Shown piece after piece: positions 15,204 to 18,730 of a stretch of 18,730 bases of DNA (position 1 is the stretch's first letter; each line of letters begins with the position of its first letter). The notes beneath the pieces were generated by a model that was given only the letters and a program-made list of their open reading frames with translations, did no database searches and was not told the origin of the DNA. The position numbers were made by a program, and so were the translations under genes. The stretch comes from Alphaproteobacteria bacterium (GTDB lineage Bacteria > Pseudomonadota > Alphaproteobacteria > Puniceispirillales > Marisalimonadaceae): NCBI GenBank assembly GCA_016777645.1, contig JADHRC010000014.1:1-18730 (forward strand), given 5' to 3'.

Positions 15204-15976
15204 CCAGCTTTTTCAATGTTTCCACAGACGCTTATAGCTTGACCTGATATATTTTTTCCAAGTGGGCTGCATAGGAAATGTGCCTGTTCTGCTAAATCAT
15301 CATGTGTAACAAATCTATTAAGTGATGCTCCTGATAATATTTCTTGTTTCATAGCCTCAAATGAAATATTTTTTACCTTGGCTTTAGCTTCTATAACTCT
15401 ATTTTGCCTCTCACCTTCTACAATTCCTGGTAATAAAGCATTAGCCCTAATACCTCTAGGCCCAAGTTCAATAGCTAAACTTTTAACCATACCTATGACA
15501 GCCCATTTCGTTGCAGCATATGGAAGCCTGTAAGCAAAACCTACTCTACCTGCAACTGACGATACAGAAAGAATAGAGCCTTCATCATTCATACGTGGAA
15601 CCAGAAGTCTCATTGTTTCAAAATGACTAGTCATATTGACCTGAAGACATTCTTGCCATCCGCCAAGAGTTTGGTCACCTACTGCAGCCGTTTCTCCAGC
15701 AATCCCTGCATTATTCACAATAATATCAATCTCTTTTAAATGATCAAAACCTTCTTCAACCATAGATGAAATAAGCTGAGTTTGCCTCAAATCACACACG
15801 GTAGCTTTGATATTATCATCAACACCATTTGCTTTATTTACAGCTTCTTCGTTTATGTCACAAACAAAGACATGGGCACCTGCTTTTTCAAACCTTTTAG
15901 CTATTGCATAACCAATGCCGTCGGCTCCTGCAGTAATTAAAGCTTTTTTACCTTCAAGAAGTTTTTCATAATTCAT
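15200..15976 (-). CDS. Short-chain dehydrogenase/reductase (SDR)
   Basis: 258 residues, a classical SDR. The cofactor motif is TAGADGIG (15-22), a variant of TGxxxGxG with Ala in the second place; D40 at the end of the second strand indicates NAD. NNAG lies at 88-91 and the catalytic set is N114, S140, Y153 and K157 (YAATK). The C-terminal part (LPGIVEGER, 182-190, and SGQAISVCGN near the end) fits SDRs that oxidise hydroxy acids or sugars. An AAGG ribosome site precedes the ATG. It is 11 bases downstream of the BKACE gene and forms the end of the dehydrogenase-BKACE-SDR run, so it probably interconverts a hydroxy/keto intermediate of that pathway. Its stop overlaps that of the convergent hydrolase. 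Confidence 0.9.
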   Translation of the reverse strand: MNYEKLLEGKKALITAGADGIGYAIAKRFEKAGAHVFVCDINEEAVNKANGVDDNIKATVCDLRQTQLISSMVEEGFDHLKEIDIIVNNAGIAGETAAVGDQTLGGWQECLQVNMTSHFETMRLLVPRMNDEGSILSVSSVAGRVGFAYRLPYAATKWAVIGMVKSLAIELGPRGIRANALLPGIVEGERQNRVIEAKAKVKNISFEAMKQEILSGASLNRFVTHDDLAEQAHFLCSPLGKNISGQAISVCGNIEKAG

Positions 15977-15987
15977 TTGTAAGCCTT

Positions 15988-16926
15988 CTACTTAATGTTA
16001 GTTTTATCTTTGCCTTTTAAGCCTAACATTTGCCTTGCTTCATCTGGGGTAGCGACTTCCAATGATAATCCATTAAGAATTTCTACAACTCTTTTAACCT
16101 GATCAGCATTGGTTTTTGCTAAATTACCCGGACCATCCCACAAAGAATCTTCTAGGCCAACTCTCACATGAGAACCCAAAGCAGCTCCTGTGGCATTAAT
16201 TTTCATTTGTGTAGCACCCGCTCCAACAACTGACCATTCGTAACCTCCTTCACCAAAAAGCTTATCAGCTGTTTTTTTCATATGAAGCAAGTTATCAGCA
16301 TCAGCTCCGATTCCACCCATAATTCCCATTACAAATTGGATAAAGTATGGACCTTTTAACATTCCCTCTCGATGAAAATAATGAAGATTATATAAATGAC
16401 CTACATCATAACATTCGAATTCAAACCTTGTTCCATTTTCATAACCTAAGGTCATGATGTTTTCTATATCCTCAAAAGTATTTTTAAAAAGAGAATGCTT
16501 GCTTCTTTCTAACATTTCTTTTTCCCATGGATATTTTAATTGATTATGTTTTTTTAACATTGGGAAGAGACCAAAATTCATAGAACCCATGTTTAAAGAT
16601 GCAAGTTCTGGCTTAAAGTGCATTGCAGGTTTCATTCTTTCTTCAACAGACATTTGAGGACCACCACCTGTTGTTATATTTATAACCGCATCACAAGAAT
16701 TTTGAATTGTAGGAAGAAACTTTTGGAATTCTTCTGGATCTTGTGTCGGATGTCCATCTACCTCATCTCTCGCATGAAGGTGTAAAACAGCTGCACCAGC
16801 TTCATGAGCTGCCAAAGAATGCTCTATAACTTCATCTGCTGTAACTGGTAAATACTCTGACATTGACGGTGTATGTATAGCACCAGTAACTGCACAACTT
16901 ATTATTACTTTTTTATTTTTGGCCAT
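15988..16926 (-). CDS. Beta-keto acid cleavage enzyme (BKACE, DUF849)
   Basis: 312 residues. BKACE enzymes condense a beta-keto acid with acetyl-CoA and split the product into acetoacetate and a new acyl-CoA; the founding member is 3-keto-5-aminohexanoate cleavage enzyme from lysine fermentation. Zinc ligands match: H49 and H51 in LHLHARD, and E259 in RVGLED. VTGAIHTPS (13-21), INITTGGGP (82-90) and GAGATQM (235-241) are further family blocks. An ATG at 16935 would directly touch the GGGGAGG ribosome site, while the ATG at 16926 is 9 bases from it, so the latter start is chosen. It begins 1 base after the dehydrogenase stop, indicating coupled expression with that gene. The specific beta-keto acid cannot be named; 3-dehydrocarnitine is one known substrate in the family. 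Confidence 0.92.
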   Translation of the reverse strand: MAKNKKVIISCAVTGAIHTPSMSEYLPVTADEVIEHSLAAHEAGAAVLHLHARDEVDGHPTQDPEEFQKFLPTIQNSCDAVINITTGGGPQMSVEERMKPAMHFKPELASLNMGSMNFGLFPMLKKHNQLKYPWEKEMLERSKHSLFKNTFEDIENIMTLGYENGTRFEFECYDVGHLYNLHYFHREGMLKGPYFIQFVMGIMGGIGADADNLLHMKKTADKLFGEGGYEWSVVGAGATQMKINATGAALGSHVRVGLEDSLWDGPGNLAKTNADQVKRVVEILNGLSLEVATPDEARQMLGLKGKDKTNIK

Positions 16927-16927
16927 C

Positions 16928-17863
16928 TTAGACATCCTCCCCTAGCTCAATTTTTAATTTTCTTATTAACGCGATCATCTTATTACGTTTTTCTATTCTA
17001 TCAGATCTATCATGATAATCTAATCTTTGTCTTTGTTCTTTATCTAATTTATTTAAATACTCATCTGAATAAGATGGGACGGTATTTTGTTGTCTAGCGA
17101 GATTTTGTATCCCAGTTCTATATCTACTAAAAGAGTCCTTGATTCCTTCTGGAGCATTTAAATCCATTATCTCAAAGGGGCCCATGAAAGCCCATCTTAT
17201 TCCGAGTGCATGTTTTAGAGCAATATCAATATCTTCCATAGAAGCAAAACCTCCTTCATGAAGTCTAACAGCTTCATTTAAAAGAGCTCCCTGAAGTCTA
17301 TTTAATACAAATCCCTCTGTTTCCCTTTTTACTAAAATTGCGGCGTAATTAGCTTTTTTATATATATTAAGTGCTTCATTTATAATTTCTTTAGAAGTAT
17401 CTTGACTTCCTGCTATCTCAACAAATGGAACCACATGTGGTGGCAGCGCAGGATGAGCATTAATGCACCTATGTTTATGTTCTACAAACTCAGAAATTTT
17501 GGATATTACAAGATACGAAGATGATGAAGCCAAGATGGTGTCTTTAGAAGTAAGTTCATCTAATTGCTTGTAAATATCCTGTTTTACTTTTAGATCCTCA
17601 ACAACACTTTCCTGAATTAAAATACTATCTTCACAAATCTTCTCCATTGAACAATTCAGTTGGATATTACTCTTAATTATTTCTGCATCAATATCAGGAT
17701 CGATGAGTTTTATGTCTTGGATTAGTTTATCAAAAATATTTTTAAAATTTTCAGAACTATTTGGATCATTATCATAAACAAGAGACTTATAACCTGCATT
17801 TGCAAAACCAATTGCCCAACTGGCTCCAATAAGACCAGCACCACAGATACCAACTTTTCTCAT
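16928..17863 (-). CDS. 3-hydroxyacyl-CoA dehydrogenase-like / lambda-crystallin-type dehydrogenase
   Basis: 311 residues. The Rossmann motif GAGLIG (8-13) and D31 indicate NAD. The catalytic set of the 3-hydroxyacyl-CoA dehydrogenase fold is present: serines at 113-116, H137 (NAHPALPP), E149 (FVEI) and N188 (FVLNRLQ). The second half (ALGIRWAFMGPFEIMDLNAP, 219-238) matches lambda-crystallin/L-gulonate 3-dehydrogenase and carnitine 3-dehydrogenase rather than fatty-acid enzymes, so the substrate is probably a free 3-hydroxy acid. Its beta-keto product is what the next gene (BKACE) would cleave. A frame opening at 17893 would start inside the terminator; the ATG at 17863 has an AAAAGGA ribosome site and the proper MRKVGICGAG start, so it is used. 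Confidence 0.9.
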   Translation of the reverse strand: MRKVGICGAGLIGASWAIGFANAGYKSLVYDNDPNSSENFKNIFDKLIQDIKLIDPDIDAEIIKSNIQLNCSMEKICEDSILIQESVVEDLKVKQDIYKQLDELTSKDTILASSSSYLVISKISEFVEHKHRCINAHPALPPHVVPFVEIAGSQDTSKEIINEALNIYKKANYAAILVKRETEGFVLNRLQGALLNEAVRLHEGGFASMEDIDIALKHALGIRWAFMGPFEIMDLNAPEGIKDSFSRYRTGIQNLARQQNTVPSYSDEYLNKLDKEQRQRLDYHDRSDRIEKRNKMIALIRKLKIELGEDV

Positions 17864-17878
17864 ATTAAATCCTTTTAG

Positions 17879-17910
17879 AAAAAAAAACCGCACCTTAAGA
17901 TGCGGTTTTT
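17879..17910 (-). terminator. Strong rho-independent terminator after the TRAP permease
   Basis: The arms AAAAACCGCA (17883-17892) and TGCGGTTTTT (17901-17910) are perfect complements with an 8-base loop. On the leftward strand the stem is followed by a run of nine T in total (plus-strand A 17879-17887). It lies 11 bases after the permease stop and ends about 15 bases before the start codon of the dehydrogenase gene, so it separates the TRAP unit from the dehydrogenase-BKACE-SDR genes unless it is only partly effective. Confidence 0.9.
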
Positions 17911-17921
17911 ATAATAATTAT

Positions 17922-18730
17922 CTAGATCAGCCGCGGGAGCCATAGAGCCATTTCTGGTTCGTAGATTACTATAGAAAGTCCAATAAGCTGAATAATAACG
18001 AAAGGTATCACACCTCGGTAAATACTCAAGGTAGCTACTTCTGGCGGCGCCACTCCCTTTAGATAGAAAAGGGCAAAACCAAAAGGAGGTGTTAAGAATG
18101 AAGTTTGAAGGTTTATTGCCATCAACACCAAGAACCAAACTAAAGTTTCTTTACGACCATCCAATCCAGTTAATTGAGATACATGATCACCAAAATCTAG
18201 TAAAACCACAAGCGGCGCAAAGATTGGAAGAATAATTAATGTAATCTCAACCCAGTCTAAGAAAAAACCAAGCATAAAAGTCATGCCCATAAGCAAGAAT
18301 AATAATCCCCAAGATCCCAATCCTGCTTTCTCAATTAATTCTTCAACAATATAGTCCCCACCAAGAGATCTAAAAACATACGCAAAACAAGTGGCGCTTA
18401 AAATAATCATGAACACCATAGAAATGGTAAGACCTGAAGAGTGCAAAACGCTCCTGAGCATTGGAAATGTAAATTTATTTCCAATTATAGCTAACAACGT
18501 TGCACCAAAGGCTCCAACAGCTCCAGCTTCACTTGGTGTAGCCCAACCCATTAGAATAGAACCTTTAATAAGAACAATTAATGCAACCGGTGGCAAAAAG
18601 GCTTTTAATACCATCTGCGGTAATTTTCCTTTTTCATAAACTAAATCACCTTCTTTAAGTGCTGGAGCTACATTACGATCAATAGAACACCAAACAAAAA
18701 TGAAAATTAAATACATAAGTGCCAGTGTCA
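17922..18730 (-). CDS. TRAP transporter large permease, C-terminal part (start outside window)
   Basis: 268 codons are visible; the frame runs open through the right edge (codons for TLAL precede the first internal ATG at 18716), so the true start lies beyond. The protein has many hydrophobic segments and family blocks: WATPSEAGAVGAFGA, FLDWVEITLIILPIFAPLV, and INLQTSFLTPPFGFALFYLKGVAPPEV. These fit the large-permease branch annotated for mannitol, chloroaromatic and 2-oxo-acid TRAP systems, which differs from the DctM at 5972-7246. It is likely preceded by its small permease and binding protein outside the window. It imports the substrate for the neighbouring dehydrogenase-BKACE genes by inference from position. 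Confidence 0.92.
   Translation of the reverse strand, partial: TLALMYLIFIFVWCSIDRNVAPALKEGDLVYEKGKLPQMVLKAFLPPVALIVLIKGSILMGWATPSEAGAVGAFGATLLAIIGNKFTFPMLRSVLHSSGLTISMVFMIILSATCFAYVFRSLGGDYIVEELIEKAGLGSWGLLFLLMGMTFMLGFFLDWVEITLIILPIFAPLVVLLDFGDHVSQLTGLDGRKETLVWFLVLMAINLQTSFLTPPFGFALFYLKGVAPPEVATLSIYRGVIPFVIIQLIGLSIVIYEPEMALWLPRLI

Noticed and set aside
16873..17097. Plus-strand open frame across the BKACE/dehydrogenase junction
   Set aside because: Low-complexity aromatic-rich translation, antisense to two well-supported genes.
17864..17893. Ten-residue upstream extension of the dehydrogenase
   Set aside because: It would start within the terminator loop and has no ribosome site; the ATG at 17863 has a good one and the normal N-terminus.
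17875..18138. Minus-strand open frame overlapping the end of the TRAP permease in another frame
   Set aside because: It overlaps the permease and runs through the terminator; no recognisable protein.
18391..18639. Plus-strand open frame opposite the TRAP permease
   Set aside because: Antisense to the permease, no ribosome site and no family match.

Overview
The window is about one-third G+C and very tightly packed. It holds 21 protein genes (two cut by the window edges), no RNA genes, and no gene-free stretch longer than about 135 bases. TRAP transporters, a nitrile hydratase, a beta-keto acid cleavage enzyme and an Lrp-linked short E1-type dehydrogenase together suggest a streamlined, AT-rich, probably marine alphaproteobacterium. 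That assignment is inference from gene content and composition only; no phylogenetic marker is present. I see no transposase, integrase, tRNA or CRISPR array.

Left edge (1-1031): the start of yajQ (leftward, cut by the edge) and, divergent from it, a membrane-anchored aspartyl/asparaginyl beta-hydroxylase-like protein resembling lipid A hydroxylase LpxO.

Main block (1036-11150): ten leftward genes with gaps of at most 44 bases and no convincing terminator inside. In order of transcription they are a short pyruvate-dehydrogenase-E1/transketolase-like enzyme, a complete TRAP transporter (dctP, dctQ, dctM), an isocitrate-lyase-superfamily lyase, a zinc alcohol dehydrogenase, nitrile hydratase alpha (cobalt-type, His-rich N-terminus), nitrile hydratase beta, the nitrile hydratase accessory protein, and a second zinc alcohol dehydrogenase. 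A divergent Lrp/AsnC regulator (11273) faces the first gene across a 122-base gap that holds a 17-base near-perfect palindrome. The likely logic is uptake of a carboxylated substrate, nitrile hydration, alcohol oxidation, C-C cleavage to a 2-oxo acid, and its oxidative decarboxylation. The substrate is unknown and no amidase is present.

Middle (11273-15203): the Lrp regulator is followed by an epoxide-hydrolase-type alpha/beta hydrolase. A MocR-type aminotransferase without the GntR domain (leftward) diverges from a two-gene unit, a small conserved-looking protein of unknown function overlapping a serine alpha/beta hydrolase.

Right block (15200-18730, leftward): a TRAP large permease (cut by the edge), a strong terminator, then a lambda-crystallin/3-hydroxyacyl-CoA-dehydrogenase-like dehydrogenase, a beta-keto acid cleavage enzyme (BKACE, DUF849) and an SDR dehydrogenase. 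This looks like a second uptake-and-degradation module, for a 3-hydroxy acid.
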